The notes: a model not told the origin generated them from the sequence alone. 64,000 bases of DNA from an uncultured Bartonella sp. (GCF_945277285.1 NZ_CALYPR010000001.1:930001-994000); one strand, 5' to 3'; positions 39,459 to 49,870 are shown, counted from the first letter of the stretch. Made by a program: numbers and translations.

Positions 39459-40220
39459 TTAATGGTCATTCCCGATCATATCGGCAGGATAAAACGATTT
39501 ACGATTGGTAATTTGCGGCGATAATGCCGGTATAAAGATGCGGCGTGAGTGACGGCGATGCACAGGTAGCCCTTGAAAAACACGCTTTTGTGCTTCGCAA
39601 ATGATAATGCCGCCAAAATAAGGAAAAAAGTTGCGAGCCAAAGGCTCGTATATTGCCGAGAATGCCCGCGCCATCACTCCGCCAGCTGGAGAAAAATAAA
39701 GTGCTTCTCCTATGTTGGCCACTGTAAAATTGGTTTCATGCAACAATTGCAACAATTGTTGGCGACTGTAAGGTTGGCCACTGCCAAAGGGTGTATGGTC
39801 ATTGCGTGCCCACAGGCCACGCCGATTAGGTACAACAACAGTGATGCGCCCGTTCGGGGCTAGAACTCTCCACATTTCGCTCAGCATCTCACGAGCGTTT
39901 TCAGCAAATTCCAATGAATGAACAAGCATAATCCTGTCAACTGCCGAATCGGGCAATGGCAAATCTTCTTCAAATACCAAAGCAGTTGCGACCTTTTCAG
40001 CCGATGGCCAGACACATGCTCCTTGGTGGGCAGGCATAAAAGCAAAGCATCTTTCAGCACGCGTTTTAAACCATTCAAGATAAGGTGTTACATAGCCGAG
40101 CCCCATCACACGTTCGCCAGATACATCACGAGCACCAAAATCAAGCTTATTGGCAATGGTAGAAAAAACTCTTTCACCAAGAGGCGTTTCGTAAAAAGAT
40201 CTGAACGTTTGAATATCCAA
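39459..40220 (-). CDS. Class I SAM-dependent methyltransferase
   Basis: 253 residues, SAM-dependent methyltransferase type 11 fold: MGLGYVTPYLEWF near residue 39 is a variant motif I, DSAVDRIMLVHSLEF near 92 and LAPNGRITVVVPNRRGLWAR near 120 are motifs II-IV. Rhizobial homologues are uncharacterised and usually sit next to gloB, which is absent here. TTG at 40220 is the start (AAGG 8 nt upstream; no ATG nearby). The C-terminal Arg-rich tail is family-like. The methyl acceptor is unknown. Confidence 0.85.
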   Translation of the reverse strand: MDIQTFRSFYETPLGERVFSTIANKLDFGARDVSGERVMGLGYVTPYLEWFKTRAERCFAFMPAHQGACVWPSAEKVATALVFEEDLPLPDSAVDRIMLVHSLEFAENAREMLSEMWRVLAPNGRITVVVPNRRGLWARNDHTPFGSGQPYSRQQLLQLLHETNFTVANIGEALYFSPAGGVMARAFSAIYEPLARNFFPYFGGIIICEAQKRVFQGLPVHRRHSRRIFIPALSPQITNRKSFYPADMIGNDH

Positions 40221-40262
40221 ATAGGTGCCTTAATCTTCTATCGAAGCCGTTCCGCCATTGTT

Positions 40263-40571
40263 CTATTCGGCTTGAGGCTGCATTTGGGGATTTTGGACCA
40301 ACGGTTGTGTGGGCTGTTGTTGCATATTCCTATCCCAACAACCAAGATTTTTACCACGTAGATTATGAGCGTCAATATCAACCAAAGCGCGTTGATCTTC
40401 TTTCATCATAAAGTAACGCGTGCGTGTTTTAACGTCGATTTTCTGCCAACCAGCACATTCTGTTGGTAATTCAACCTTTTGGGTAGTGATTTTCTCTGTC
40501 CATGCTGTTGCTTGTGTAGCACAGCCCGTAAGCACCAGAAAAAAAGGCAGAAACAATGTTTTTACAGACAT
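40263..40571 (-). CDS. Small lipoprotein, possibly phage o-spanin-like
   Basis: 102 residues with a lipoprotein signal (lipobox LTGC at about 13-16). The mature part has CAGW near residue 38, then AHNLRGKNLGCW near 70, and ends in a Gln/Pro-rich tail. The pattern CxGW...AHNxxG...GCW recalls small lysis-cassette lipoproteins common in rhizobial prophages, but no other phage gene is nearby. It could be a domesticated remnant or a cell-envelope protein; function is unknown. Start ATG 40571 opens the signal peptide. Confidence 0.65.
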   Translation of the reverse strand: MSVKTLFLPFFLVLTGCATQATAWTEKITTQKVELPTECAGWQKIDVKTRTRYFMMKEDQRALVDIDAHNLRGKNLGCWDRNMQQQPTQPLVQNPQMQPQAE

Positions 40572-40813
40572 AATATTATCCAACCTGCCCATAAACTTTC
40601 ATCCGATCGTTAAACTTTCATTTATTTTCTGATTGTCACAATAACAAACTCCTCCAGTAGAAGGAATTGGCTCGTTAATTTAGGGTTAAAATCTGACAAA
40701 ACCATGAAAATGTCAAAACTTTGTTAAATGCTTTGCAGATCATAAAAACATGCCTATTCTGGAAATAGAGTTTTTCATATCAACAAAATTCACACACGCT
40801 ACAAGAAGGTTTC

Positions 40814-41770
40814 ATGAAACACCGCAAATTAGGAAATACAGGCTTTGATATTGTTCCGCTTGTCTTTGGTGGAAATGTCTTTGGTTGGACGCTTGACGAA
40901 AAACAATCTTTCTCCATGCTTGACGCTATTTTTGAAAGCGGAATCAATGCTATTGATACAGCTGATGCCTATTCAACCTGGGTGGAAGGCAATAAAGGGG
41001 GTGAATCCGAAACTATTATTGGCAATTGGCTAAAACATAACCCGGCCAAACGCGATAAGCTTTTTATCTTTACCAAAGTTGGCTCGGATATGGGCCTTGC
41101 CGGTCATAAGGGGCTTTCAGCCCGCTGGATTGAACAAGCTGTCGAAGATTCTCTCAGACGTTTAAATATCGATGTCATCGACCTTTACCAATCGCACTGG
41201 TTTGATCCGGAAACGCCGCTTGATGAAACACTCGAGGCTTATAGCAGATTATTAAAGGCGGGGAAAATTCGTGCCATTGGCTGTTCCAATGTTTCGGCAA
41301 CCGAGCTCGAACAATCAATGAACACCGCAAAAGAAAACAATTTGCCTTCCTATCAAACCTTACAACCAGAATATAATCTTTATGACCGCAGCGGCTTTGA
41401 AGGCAAACTTTCAAAGTTAACGCAAAAATACGGTCTCGGCGTTATCACTTATTTCAGTCTGGCATCCGGTTTTCTTTCCGGAAAATACCGTTCGAAAGCT
41501 GATCTTGAAGGTCATAAACGCGGTTCACGGGTTGAAAAATATCTAAATCCGCGTGGCCTGCGTATTTTAAATGCGCTTGATATGATGAGTGAAAAACATA
41601 ATGCGTCGCACGCTGAAGTTGCTCTCGCGTGGATCATTGCCAAGCCCGCAGTGACTGCTCCAATAGCCAGCGCTACCCAAATTGACCAGCTTCATAGCCT
41701 TGTTAAAGCAATGACACTTAGTCTGACAGATGCAGATGTCGACATGCTTGATCAGGCAAGCAGCTATTAG
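40814..41770 (+). CDS. Aldo/keto reductase
   Basis: 318-residue aldo-keto reductase. Catalytic Asp and Tyr in AIDTADAYSTW near residue 48, Lys in FTKVGSDMG near 88, His in YQSHWFDPETP near 124; cofactor binding toward the C-terminus (PIASATQIDQL near 278). Resembles the bacterial YcsN/YhdN-like group rather than the 7665 paralogue. AAGAAGG stands 5 nt before ATG. It is monocistronic, and its substrate is unknown. Confidence 0.92.
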   Translation: MKHRKLGNTGFDIVPLVFGGNVFGWTLDEKQSFSMLDAIFESGINAIDTADAYSTWVEGNKGGESETIIGNWLKHNPAKRDKLFIFTKVGSDMGLAGHKGLSARWIEQAVEDSLRRLNIDVIDLYQSHWFDPETPLDETLEAYSRLLKAGKIRAIGCSNVSATELEQSMNTAKENNLPSYQTLQPEYNLYDRSGFEGKLSKLTQKYGLGVITYFSLASGFLSGKYRSKADLEGHKRGSRVEKYLNPRGLRILNALDMMSEKHNASHAEVALAWIIAKPAVTAPIASATQIDQLHSLVKAMTLSLTDADVDMLDQASSY

Positions 41771-42023
41771 CCACCCTGTTATCCAGCCAGAACAAACGGC
41801 TGAAACCACATTCTGTCCGATGGTCTCTATTCGATGTGGATTATTTTTTCATATCCATCAAATATATTAGAATTTTATTTTACTACTTTTCTATGAAAAG
41901 TATTTCTTGGCTATATAATTCTAATAATTCGCCTTATTCTAATATCTAGTGAAACCACTGCTGCCTGATTTTTCTCTATAAGCCTATTATTATTAGACAA
42001 AACCATCATCAAGGAGACCGGTC

Positions 42024-42995
42024 ATGACTGATAAACATTCGGCAAATAAAGGACGCGGCGTTATCTATCACTCGGTATTAGAGACGATCGGCAACACGCC
42101 ACTTGTTCTGATTGACCGGTTTACAAAAGCAAAAGGTGTAAAAGCCAATCTTCTGGTAAAACTTGAATTTTTTAATCCCCTTGCCAGCGTAAAAGACCGC
42201 ATTGGTCTGGCTCTCATTCAATCGCTTGAAAAAAATGGCAAAGCTGTTCCTGGCAAAACTGTTCTTATTGAACCCACATCGGGTAACACCGGTATTGCAC
42301 TTGCATTTGTAGCAGCCGCTAAAGGCTATAAATTGATTCTGACAATGCCAGAGACCATGTCGATTGAAAGGCGAAAGCTGTTGAAATTTCTCGGAGCGCA
42401 ACTGGTTCTCACCGAAGGTGCCAAAGGTATGAAGGGTGCTATTGCCAAAGCTGAAGAATTGGCTGCAAAAACTCCCAATGCCATTATTCCGCAACAGTTC
42501 GAAAATCCGGCAAATCCGGAAGTCCACAGGCAAACAACGGCTGAAGAAATATGGAATGACACCAACGGCAATGTCGATTTTGTCGTTGCCGGCGTTGGTA
42601 CTGGCGGTACGATTACCGGCATCGGCGAGGTGATAAAAAAACGCAAACCTGATTTCAAAGTTATTGCCGTTGAGCCAAAAGATTCGCCGGTTTTATCCGG
42701 CGGGCAGCCCGGCCCCCATAAACTTCAAGGTATCGGGGCCGGTTTTGAGCCTAAAACATTGAATACAAAAATTATTGATGAAATCATCACCGTCTCAAGC
42801 GATGACGCTTTCAAAAATTCACGGGACCTTGCCCATCTGGAAGGAATTCCTGTCGGTATTTCTGCCGGAGCCTCGTTAACAGCCGCTATTGAAGTAGGAA
42901 AACGACCGGAAAATAAAGGGAAAAATATTGTCGTTATCATTCCCGATTTTGCCGAGCGCTACCTTTCCACCCAACTTTTTGAAGGACTTTATTAA
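42024..42995 (+). CDS. cysK: Cysteine synthase A
   Basis: 323-residue PLP enzyme making cysteine from O-acetylserine and sulfide. PLP lysine in [11 protein letters not shown] near residue 57, substrate loop [12 protein letters not shown] near 86, phosphate-binding [12 protein letters not shown] near 194, and [11 protein letters not shown] near 285. AAGGAGA precedes ATG. It is monocistronic, with 253 nt upstream containing no recognisable riboswitch. Confidence 0.96.
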   Translation: MTDKHSANKGRGVIYHSVLETIGNTPLVLIDRFTKAKGVKANLLVKLEFFNPLASVKDRIGLALIQSLEKNGKAVPGKTVLIEPTSGNTGIALAFVAAAKGYKLILTMPETMSIERRKLLKFLGAQLVLTEGAKGMKGAIAKAEELAAKTPNAIIPQQFENPANPEVHRQTTAEEIWNDTNGNVDFVVAGVGTGGTITGIGEVIKKRKPDFKVIAVEPKDSPVLSGGQPGPHKLQGIGAGFEPKTLNTKIIDEIITVSSDDAFKNSRDLAHLEGIPVGISAGASLTAAIEVGKRPENKGKNIVVIIPDFAERYLSTQLFEGLY

Positions 42996-43136
42996 ACACA
43001 ATTTGATTAAAACTGTAAAAATTCAAACTTGAAGGGCAGATTTGCGGTGTGTTTTTTGGTAACCACCACTTTGTCCCGAAGTTGATAGCCGCTCATGGTG
43101 GGAGGAAAACGTCCGGTTTGATGACCGATTTCTACG

Positions 43137-43192
43137 AGGCCGGCTCTGTCTTAAGCCTGTATTCTCCAGTGAAGGAGAATTTACTTCGGCCT
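43137..43192. ncRNA. Structured intergenic element of unknown type
   Basis: Between cysK and the DUF305 gene (gap 42996-43346), AGGCCG (43137-43142) pairs with CGGCCT (43187-43192), enclosing a second perfect 7-bp stem, ATTCTCC (43161-43167) with GGAGAAT (43174-43180), around an asymmetric internal loop. The area is less AT-rich than other gaps here and has no convincing protein frame. It could be a small RNA or the 3' UTR of cysK. I cannot match it to a known family. Confidence 0.3.
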
Positions 43193-43292
43193 GTTGAGTT
43201 TCTGAATGGGAAAATTGGGCATGATTCTTCGTTTCCATAAAATGGCCTTTCATGTCTGGAGAAGAAAATAAGTAAAAAACGGCTTTATAAAA

Positions 43293-43345
43293 TTAACTTC
43301 CCCAGCACGTGAGACCGGGTCAGGAAACCGGATTGGGAACGTTAA
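43293..43345 (-). terminator. Compound hairpin after the DUF305 gene
   Basis: TTAACTTCCC (43293-43302) pairs with GGGAA-C-GTTAA (43335-43345, one bulge), enclosing an inner CCGG/CCGG stem. It begins 1 nt after the DUF305 stop codon on the minus strand and is followed there by AT-rich sequence with a run of six Ts further on. Most likely the transcript end of that gene. Confidence 0.5.
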
Positions 43346-43346
43346 T

Positions 43347-43730
43347 TCAATGCTTGTCGCGTGCCGCTAGCCAATCCCGCATTTGTTTGATTTCTTGTTG
43401 TTGATTAGCGATAATCGTTTCAGCAAGTTTTCTTGCCTCGGGGTCCTTACCATACTGCAATTCGACTTGCGCCATATCTACAGCCCCTTGGTGATGGGCA
43501 AGCATCATTTTAATAAAATCTACGTCAGCATCACCACTCATCTTGATCGACATGTTTTTCATCATCGCTTCATTGACCTTATCCAAAGCCCCCGAAGAAG
43601 CCGACAAAGTCTTGGAAACTGCCGAAGCAGCACCTTTAGCCATGTCCATCATATTGCTGTTTTCGCTTTGGGCTGATGCATAGCCAATTGATGAACAACA
43701 AATGCACAAGGCTGCGATTAGTTTCTTCAT
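43347..43730 (-). CDS. DUF305 family secreted protein
   Basis: 127 residues with a Sec signal peptide (about 1-20, ending YASA). One DUF305 unit (about 60-125) carries the hallmark MMLAHHQGAVDMAQVEL near residue 75, a ferritin-like four-helix fold with a His pair. Members are often near metal-resistance genes and may bind copper, but no such genes are adjacent here and the role is unproven. AAGGA precedes ATG. Confidence 0.88.
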   Translation of the reverse strand: MKKLIAALCICCSSIGYASAQSENSNMMDMAKGAASAVSKTLSASSGALDKVNEAMMKNMSIKMSGDADVDFIKMMLAHHQGAVDMAQVELQYGKDPEARKLAETIIANQQQEIKQMRDWLAARDKH

Positions 43731-44322
43731 ATTAAAATTCCTTTTCTCAGATGTTTAAATGGTTCAAATGAATGTTTGTTCCACATTAAAAAATAGAAGA
43801 TGAATATTTTTTCAAAAAAAATCATCTATTAATAATTTTAGTAATCTGGAACGCGCGACATAATAAACAATACTAATTAAAAAATTTATTTATGATTTCC
43901 CAATGTGAAATTTTTAGACTTTTTAACATTATGAGTTTAAGTATACTCGTTAAGAATAATTTGATAACAGCTGTCGAATGATCGATTTTATAAATTCACT
44001 GCTCGTTCATTCTCAAAAATGTGTATTTGGAAAACACCTATTTACCCAGCATTCTGTCACAACACAGCAATTTAAAGATCTGTAAGCAAATGGCATGGTT
44101 TGGGTTTTACCAATTTAATTGTTTAAGCCATATAATTCGTTAAATTCGTTCAAGATAAGCAATCCACGCTAACAGCAGTGCCAGCAGAGCTAATTTTAGT
44201 ATTTTGAACCTTGAATGGTAAACGCACGTTAATATAACAATTGCGCGACACGTCGACTATCAATCTGATAAAACACAACCAGATTTTTTCTCACTGGACA
44301 AAATTATCGCTTTAAGGACTGG
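43731..44322. other. Gene-free AT-rich gap
   Basis: 592 nt between the DUF305 start and the DUF4175 stop. It must hold the DUF305 promoter at its left end. I see no open frame of note, no T-run hairpin and no repeat; it may be decayed sequence. Confidence 0.5.
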
Positions 44323-46767
44323 TCAGTCGAATTTCAGCAAGCGTTCCAAATATTCTTTTTCGCTGTCAGGCAACGCCGATTTTCCAAGTTTTTTACGGAT
44401 TTCATCGAGAATTCTACGAGCTCTTTGCATATCGGTTTCTTGTGGTAAGCCGTATTTTTCAGCCTGATGGCCAGCCGAACCCAGCTTTCGCCCGAGCGGA
44501 TCTTTAGCAGCTTCATTGTCACTCTTTCCTGCTTCGCCATTCTTTTTCATGGCTTCCTGCATTTCTTTCATCAAACCTCTGGCACCGTCACGCATGGCAT
44601 CCAATGCTTGCGATTGTTGATCTGCGGAACCACCGGCATCGCCGTGTTCGAGAGCCTCTCCGGATTTTCCCATTTTATTGTCAGCACCCTTCAGACCCTC
44701 ACCCGATTTGAAGCCGCGGTCGGCCAAATCTTTTTCAAAATTCTTTAATTCTTTTTGTAGCTCATCCTGACGTTTTTTCAGATTATCCAAATCCTCGCGG
44801 TATTCTTCCGGCGTTTTTTCACCCCGTTCCCGCTCATCTTCGAGCTTGTGGGTATCATTCAAGGTTTCTTGCTGCTTACGCATCAAGTCACCTAGCCTAT
44901 CCAATTGCTTTTGCATCTCATCGGTCTTGTTTTGAGCTTCTCCCGATCCGCTATTACCAGGATTGACCTGAAGATTATCCATCAACTGTTCAAGCTCGGA
45001 TAAAAGCTGCTCGGCAGCAGACCGATTCCCCAATTTGGCCATGTCTTCAAGCTGTTTCAGCTTTTCTGCAAGTTCATTGGGTGACAAATTTTGTGTCTTA
45101 TCAGACGGCTTCTGACTAAGCCCGTCATTTTGTGCCTGCTCGGCCAAAGCAGTTATATAATCGTTCATTGCCTGGCGAAGAGCATCCGTCAGACGTTCAA
45201 TTTCCTGTGGTGATGCACCATTTCTTAACGCATCGCGTAAGGCAGCCTGAGCGGCTTTTAAATTCTTTTCTGCCTGATTGACGGCATCACCTTCAATGCC
45301 GATAGCGGTTTGCCACATCAAATTGGTAACATCTTTCAATGCATCATCCGTTTCGGCCAGATGAAGCCGTGTCCAAATGCTGCGCAACGCTAAATAATGG
45401 GTATAGTTATTGATTGTTTCATCCGGGCGCAATGTCAATGCCGATAGCATATCCAGAACCCGATTGCGCGATAATGTATCAAGTGCCAGAAGCCGCCGTT
45501 CTTCAACCACCGCACGGGCCAGAGGGTTACCAAAATTGCGTTGCGGCAATGTCATTGTACGGGTTTCACTTTTCCCGATATGACCGGCACCATCTTCCGC
45601 AACTAGTGTCAAATGTACTTCCGAGCCAGCCCACGGATGGGTACTGACGTCTTGCACCGTGCGGGCATTACCTTTACCGCCTCTGGGAATCAATAGCTTG
45701 ATAACCGGAGCATCAAAAAGGGGATGGCCTGTTCCTTGGATCTTCGAGGTTGGTGTAATTTCAACATAGGCTTTTTCAACGCCATAATCATCATCAAGCA
45801 CATAATTGAGCTCCAGCGAACCGTTGAGAATGCGGCCAGGTTCCTTGCTAAGTCTGATTGTAGGTTCCCGGTCAGTAACCACCTCGAAATGCCATTTCCG
45901 ATTATAATGGCGGGTTTTAAGGTCAAGATCACCCGATGATGTCAAAACTGTTTCGAAAATTCGACCATTGCTTTGAAGCGTTCCATCCTTGCCGACCGGG
46001 ACAATATTTGCTGTTTTACCGGTGTCACTCTCGCTCAGTTTCAGTGTGGCATCGCCGCCGTCAACTACACGCACAGTAACCTTGCTTCCTTCTGGCACTT
46101 TAGCGTCTTGAAGATGACCTTCAGTCAGATAGATCGGTGCTTGGCCGGTATAAACCGGCGGTGTTACCCATGCATCTACCCGCATGGCCGATAAATCGAC
46201 AGGTGCAGAAAAATCAAACAGATCCCCCAGACGTCCACCTGACGAACCGAACGAATAGGCAAAAGCTGTCACAGTAAAGAGTATAACCAGCGCTCGTAAA
46301 GCTAACGGATCGAGGCGAGCAATCTTGGTATCAGGCGAACCGGTCTGTAAAAAATTGAGCCGGGCAGCCATACGGCGTTGATGTTCTGCCCATAAAGCCT
46401 TTACGATAGTACTATCGCCGGTATTCAATGGCGTATCATAAAGTGTTTCAAGGGGCTGATTTTCGAGATTGCTTGCCTGTTCTATGCGCCGGTCAATGTT
46501 GTTTCGTGAAGGAAAGCGAAAACCGGAAATCAAAAACAGACAGCCAACTGCAATGAACAACAATGCCCAAAGCACAAAGACATGTGGCCAATAGGAAAGA
46601 TGATTGAAAACGCCAAACCATGCCAACGAAAGCAAAACCAACAGAGCGAGAATAGAAGGAAGAATCCGTGGCCATAAACGTTCAAATGTCAGCACGCACC
46701 AGGCCGCTGCTCTTGCTTTGGCAAGAGCAGGCAAGTCATAACGGACGGAGCGTTCCTCATTCAGCAA
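44323..46767 (-). CDS. DUF4175 (TIGR02302-type) membrane protein
   Basis: 814-residue rhizobial conserved protein. Two hydrophobic segments lie in the first 85 residues and another near 150-170; a periplasmic beta-rich domain (about 180-420) follows, and the C-terminal 300 residues are strongly charged and predicted coiled coil with Gln/Asn/Gly-rich stretches (residues 560-790). The start is TTG at 46767 with GGGA upstream. Function is unknown; it lies downstream of lysA with a 117-nt gap, as in relatives, and may be transcribed with it. Confidence 0.88.
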   Translation of the reverse strand: MLNEERSVRYDLPALAKARAAAWCVLTFERLWPRILPSILALLVLLSLAWFGVFNHLSYWPHVFVLWALLFIAVGCLFLISGFRFPSRNNIDRRIEQASNLENQPLETLYDTPLNTGDSTIVKALWAEHQRRMAARLNFLQTGSPDTKIARLDPLALRALVILFTVTAFAYSFGSSGGRLGDLFDFSAPVDLSAMRVDAWVTPPVYTGQAPIYLTEGHLQDAKVPEGSKVTVRVVDGGDATLKLSESDTGKTANIVPVGKDGTLQSNGRIFETVLTSSGDLDLKTRHYNRKWHFEVVTDREPTIRLSKEPGRILNGSLELNYVLDDDYGVEKAYVEITPTSKIQGTGHPLFDAPVIKLLIPRGGKGNARTVQDVSTHPWAGSEVHLTLVAEDGAGHIGKSETRTMTLPQRNFGNPLARAVVEERRLLALDTLSRNRVLDMLSALTLRPDETINNYTHYLALRSIWTRLHLAETDDALKDVTNLMWQTAIGIEGDAVNQAEKNLKAAQAALRDALRNGASPQEIERLTDALRQAMNDYITALAEQAQNDGLSQKPSDKTQNLSPNELAEKLKQLEDMAKLGNRSAAEQLLSELEQLMDNLQVNPGNSGSGEAQNKTDEMQKQLDRLGDLMRKQQETLNDTHKLEDERERGEKTPEEYREDLDNLKKRQDELQKELKNFEKDLADRGFKSGEGLKGADNKMGKSGEALEHGDAGGSADQQSQALDAMRDGARGLMKEMQEAMKKNGEAGKSDNEAAKDPLGRKLGSAGHQAEKYGLPQETDMQRARRILDEIRKKLGKSALPDSEKEYLERLLKFD

Positions 46768-46884
46768 GATTTATTTTTCCCATCACAATGGTTTTTGTCA
46801 TCATAGCAACGAAAATGGCAAAGGCGAGATCTAATATCGGAAATGCCATCTTTCGATTTTATTCGGAAAATGGTTTCTTAAATA

Positions 46885-48159
46885 TCAAGTTTTTTCTATC
46901 CAGTCCGGCACACGATCAAGCCCGATCAAATCTTCATATGAAACGCGTGGACGGATAATATCGAATTTGTCGCCCTTTACCAAAACTTCGGGCACCAGCA
47001 GGCGCGTGTTATAGGTGCTTGCCATTACTGCACCATAAGCACCACCGCTACAGATTGCCAAAAGATCACCGGCTTCCGGCGCAGGAAGATAGCGTGCCAG
47101 CCCCATATAATCGCCGGTTTCACAAACTGGGCCGACAATATCGGCTTTCATCGGATCGTCATGTGGACTTGGTTCTTTGACCGGTATAATATCGTGCCAG
47201 GCATCATATAAAGTTGGCCGTATAAGATCATTCATGGCAGCGTCAACAATAACAAAATTGCGCCCCGCTCCATGCTTGATATAGATGATTGAAGTGACCA
47301 GAATACCGGCATTGCCAACGATATTGCGTCCCGGCTCCACGATAATTTCAACCTTCAAAGGAGCAAAATGCTTTTTCACCACATCGGCATAGTCGCGCGG
47401 AGATGGTGGTGGCATATTGTCATTACGATAGACAATACCAAGTCCACCCCCGACATCGACATGGCGGATGTCATGGCCATCATCGCGCAAGACATGCACA
47501 AAATCTGCAACCAGTGAAAATGCAGCATCAAACGGTTCCAATTCGCAAATCTGGCTGCCGATGTGGACATCCACCCCGTGGACATCAAGACCGGGAAGTT
47601 TTGCTGCTTTTTCATAAACTTCGCGGGCGACCGCTATCGGAATACCGAACTTGTTTTCCGACTTTCCGGTAGAAATTTTCTGATGGGTTTTGGCATCGAC
47701 ATTGGGATTGATGCGCAAAGATACACGTGCCGTCTTGCCGGTAGCGAGAGCACGCGCAGACAATTGCTGCAATTCGGGTTCTGATTCGGCATTGAAACAA
47801 TGAATGTCATGGCCAAGAGCAAAGTCGATTTCCTCAACGGTTTTGCCAACTCCGGAATAAACAATCCGATCAGCTTTTATGCCGGCCTTGAGCGCGCGGC
47901 GCAACTCGCCACCTGAAACAACATCGCCACCGGCGCCTTGTTTGGCCAGCAGAGTTAAAATCGCCTGATTGGAATTTGCCTTCAGTGCATAAGCGACCAG
48001 TGCATTTGTATCAGCAAATCCATCACAATATTGTTTAAACTGGCACACAATTGCTGTTGCCGAATAGCAATAAAATGGCGTTGCTATTGTTTTTACAATA
48101 TCGCAAATTCCAACATTTTCGGCATGAAGAAGACCCTTACGGTATTGAAAAGACTTCAA
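46885..48159 (-). CDS. lysA: Diaminopimelate decarboxylase
   Basis: Last step of lysine synthesis: decarboxylates meso-diaminopimelate. 424 residues of the alanine-racemase-fold group. PLP lysine in VAYALKANSN near residue 60, HIGSQI near 200, DVGGGLG near 240, EPGRNIVGNAG near 285 and CETGDYM near 350 with the active cysteine. The start is TTG at 48159, directly abutting the lptM stop with AGAGG upstream; sequence homology begins right there. Follows argH-lptM. Confidence 0.95.
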   Translation of the reverse strand: MKSFQYRKGLLHAENVGICDIVKTIATPFYCYSATAIVCQFKQYCDGFADTNALVAYALKANSNQAILTLLAKQGAGGDVVSGGELRRALKAGIKADRIVYSGVGKTVEEIDFALGHDIHCFNAESEPELQQLSARALATGKTARVSLRINPNVDAKTHQKISTGKSENKFGIPIAVAREVYEKAAKLPGLDVHGVDVHIGSQICELEPFDAAFSLVADFVHVLRDDGHDIRHVDVGGGLGIVYRNDNMPPPSPRDYADVVKKHFAPLKVEIIVEPGRNIVGNAGILVTSIIYIKHGAGRNFVIVDAAMNDLIRPTLYDAWHDIIPVKEPSPHDDPMKADIVGPVCETGDYMGLARYLPAPEAGDLLAICSGGAYGAVMASTYNTRLLVPEVLVKGDKFDIIRPRVSYEDLIGLDRVPDWIEKT

Positions 48160-48348
48160 TTAATGCCTCTGCTTAATCAATGGATCAAGAATAAACGGTT
48201 TTTCAACTTTCGGTTTTTGAACCATTTTTCCATTTGAATCTTCAATCATGGTGGATGGCGGTGGTTCAAGCGGGCCTTTACGCCCGCAACCGGCCAAAGC
48301 CACACCACAAATCGTGACAATTAACAAACCGGCAAGAGTTTTTTTCAT
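48160..48348 (-). CDS. lptM: LPS-assembly lipoprotein LptM (YifL-like)
   Basis: 62-residue lipoprotein. Signal peptide with lipobox LAGC, mature start CGRKGPLEPPP, which is the conserved LptM signature; LptM helps LptD form its correct disulfides in the outer membrane. ATG 48348 begins the signal peptide; a longer frame upstream is unlikely. Between argH (90 nt upstream) and lysA, the usual place in proteobacteria. Confidence 0.9.
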   Translation of the reverse strand: MKKTLAGLLIVTICGVALAGCGRKGPLEPPPSTMIEDSNGKMVQKPKVEKPFILDPLIKQRH

Positions 48349-48438
48349 GATCCCGTCTCTTTCCAAAATAGCCCGTTTCTTACCCAGAAAAACAAGCGTC
48401 AGGCTTTCTTTCATCTTATCTTTGTGTAGCGTTGAAAT

Positions 48439-49839
48439 TCAGGCTTTGGCAAGGCGTTTTTTCCAATAGTCAATCTGGCGACGCACTTCTCGCGGTGCTG
48501 TACCACCATAGCTTTTGCGACTTTGAACCGATTTTTCAACACTCAGCACATCAAAAACATCCGCTGTTATATCGGGGTAAATGGTCTTGAAATCTTCTAG
48601 CGAAAGATCAGACAGGTCGCACTGCTTCTTTTCGGCCAAAGCCACAGCATGACCGGTAATGTGGTGGGCTTCACGAAATGGCAACCCTAATTTTCTTACC
48701 AGCCAGTCGGCAAGATCGGTCGCTGTTGAAAAGCCCGAGCCGGCAGCTTTTTTCATAACTTTTCTATTCACTTCCAGATCACCTATCATACCGGCCATTG
48801 CAGCCAATGACAGTTCAAGCGACTGGGCAGCATCAAAAACCTGCTCCTTATCTTCTTGCATATCTTTTGAATAGGCAAGCGGCAGGCCTTTCATAATAGT
48901 CAACAAAGCAATGAGCGACCCGTTAATACGGCCGGTTTTTGCCCGCACAAGCTCTGCTGCATCAGGATTTTTCTTTTGCGGCATAATGGATGAGCCGGTT
49001 GAAAAAGAATCAGGCAAATGGATAAAATTGAATTGCGCTGTCGACCAGAGCACAATTTCTTCGGCAAGACGGGAAAGGTGCGTTGCACAAATTGCCGAGA
49101 CACTCAAAAATTCCAAAGCAAAATCACGATCGGAAACACTATCAATCGAATTTCTGGTGGGCTCTCTAAACCCAAGTGCCTTGGCGGTCATAAACCGATC
49201 GGTTGGAAAGCTGGTACCGGCAAGAGCTGCCGCCCCAAGTGGTGATTCGTTCATCCTTTCGCGCGCATCTTGCATGCGCGACAAATCGCGGCCGAACATT
49301 TCCACATAAGCCATAAGATGGTGCCCCAAAGTAATCGGTTGGGCTACCTGCAAATGGGTAAAGCCCGGCATCAATGTCTCAACTTCCTGTTCGGCACGGT
49401 GCAGAAAAACTTCAATCAGATGTCTGATGGATTGAATGGTCTTGTCCGTTTCTTCCCTGACCCACAAGCGAAAATCGACAGCCACCTGATCATTTCTAGA
49501 ACGGGCGGTATGAAGTCTTCCGGCAGTCGGGCCAATGAGTTCGGCAAGGCGCGCTTCGATATTCATGTGAATATCTTCAAGTTGGCGGGAAAATACAAAC
49601 TTGCCACCTTCAATTTCGGCAAGAATGGTTTTCAGGCCTTTTTCTATCTCGTCATAATCGGCTGCCGAAATAATGCCTTGGGCCGCCAACATAGCCGCAT
49701 GGGCAGACGAACCTTTGATATCTTCTTTATAAAGTTTTTTATCAAAACCGATCGAAGCGTTAATCTCTTCCATAATAGCTGCCGGGCCTGAGGCAAAACG
49801 ACCGCCCCACATCTGGTTGCTTAATTCATTTTTTTTCAT
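48439..49839 (-). CDS. argH: Argininosuccinate lyase
   Basis: Final arginine-biosynthesis step: splits argininosuccinate to arginine and fumarate. 466 residues of the fumarase/aspartase superfamily; [10 protein letters not shown] at the N-terminus, [17 protein letters not shown] near 110, TPGFTHLQ-like [10 protein letters not shown] near 160 and the signature [12 protein letters not shown] near 285, with the catalytic serine. Divergent from tlpA by only 31 nt, so the promoters overlap or lie inside the opposite genes. Confidence 0.97.
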   Translation of the reverse strand: MKKNELSNQMWGGRFASGPAAIMEEINASIGFDKKLYKEDIKGSSAHAAMLAAQGIISAADYDEIEKGLKTILAEIEGGKFVFSRQLEDIHMNIEARLAELIGPTAGRLHTARSRNDQVAVDFRLWVREETDKTIQSIRHLIEVFLHRAEQEVETLMPGFTHLQVAQPITLGHHLMAYVEMFGRDLSRMQDARERMNESPLGAAALAGTSFPTDRFMTAKALGFREPTRNSIDSVSDRDFALEFLSVSAICATHLSRLAEEIVLWSTAQFNFIHLPDSFSTGSSIMPQKKNPDAAELVRAKTGRINGSLIALLTIMKGLPLAYSKDMQEDKEQVFDAAQSLELSLAAMAGMIGDLEVNRKVMKKAAGSGFSTATDLADWLVRKLGLPFREAHHITGHAVALAEKKQCDLSDLSLEDFKTIYPDITADVFDVLSVEKSVQSRKSYGGTAPREVRRQIDYWKKRLAKA

Positions 49840-49870
49840 GTATGTTAGCCCCTATCGAAAGGACGAAAAA

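Noticed and set aside
41784..41802. Terminator after the second aldo-keto reductase (CAGCC/GGCTG)
   Set aside because: The stem is only 5 bp and no T-run follows on the plus strand.
43101..43120. RNase P RNA start, because GGGAGGAAAACGTCCGG resembles GGAGGAAAGTCCGG
   Set aside because: None of the other conserved RNase P regions follow within the gap, which is too short for the full RNA.
43023..43253. Small proteins on either strand between cysK and the DUF305 gene
   Set aside because: The frames overlap each other, lack good ribosome sites and have no recognisable sequence; the region looks more like structured RNA.
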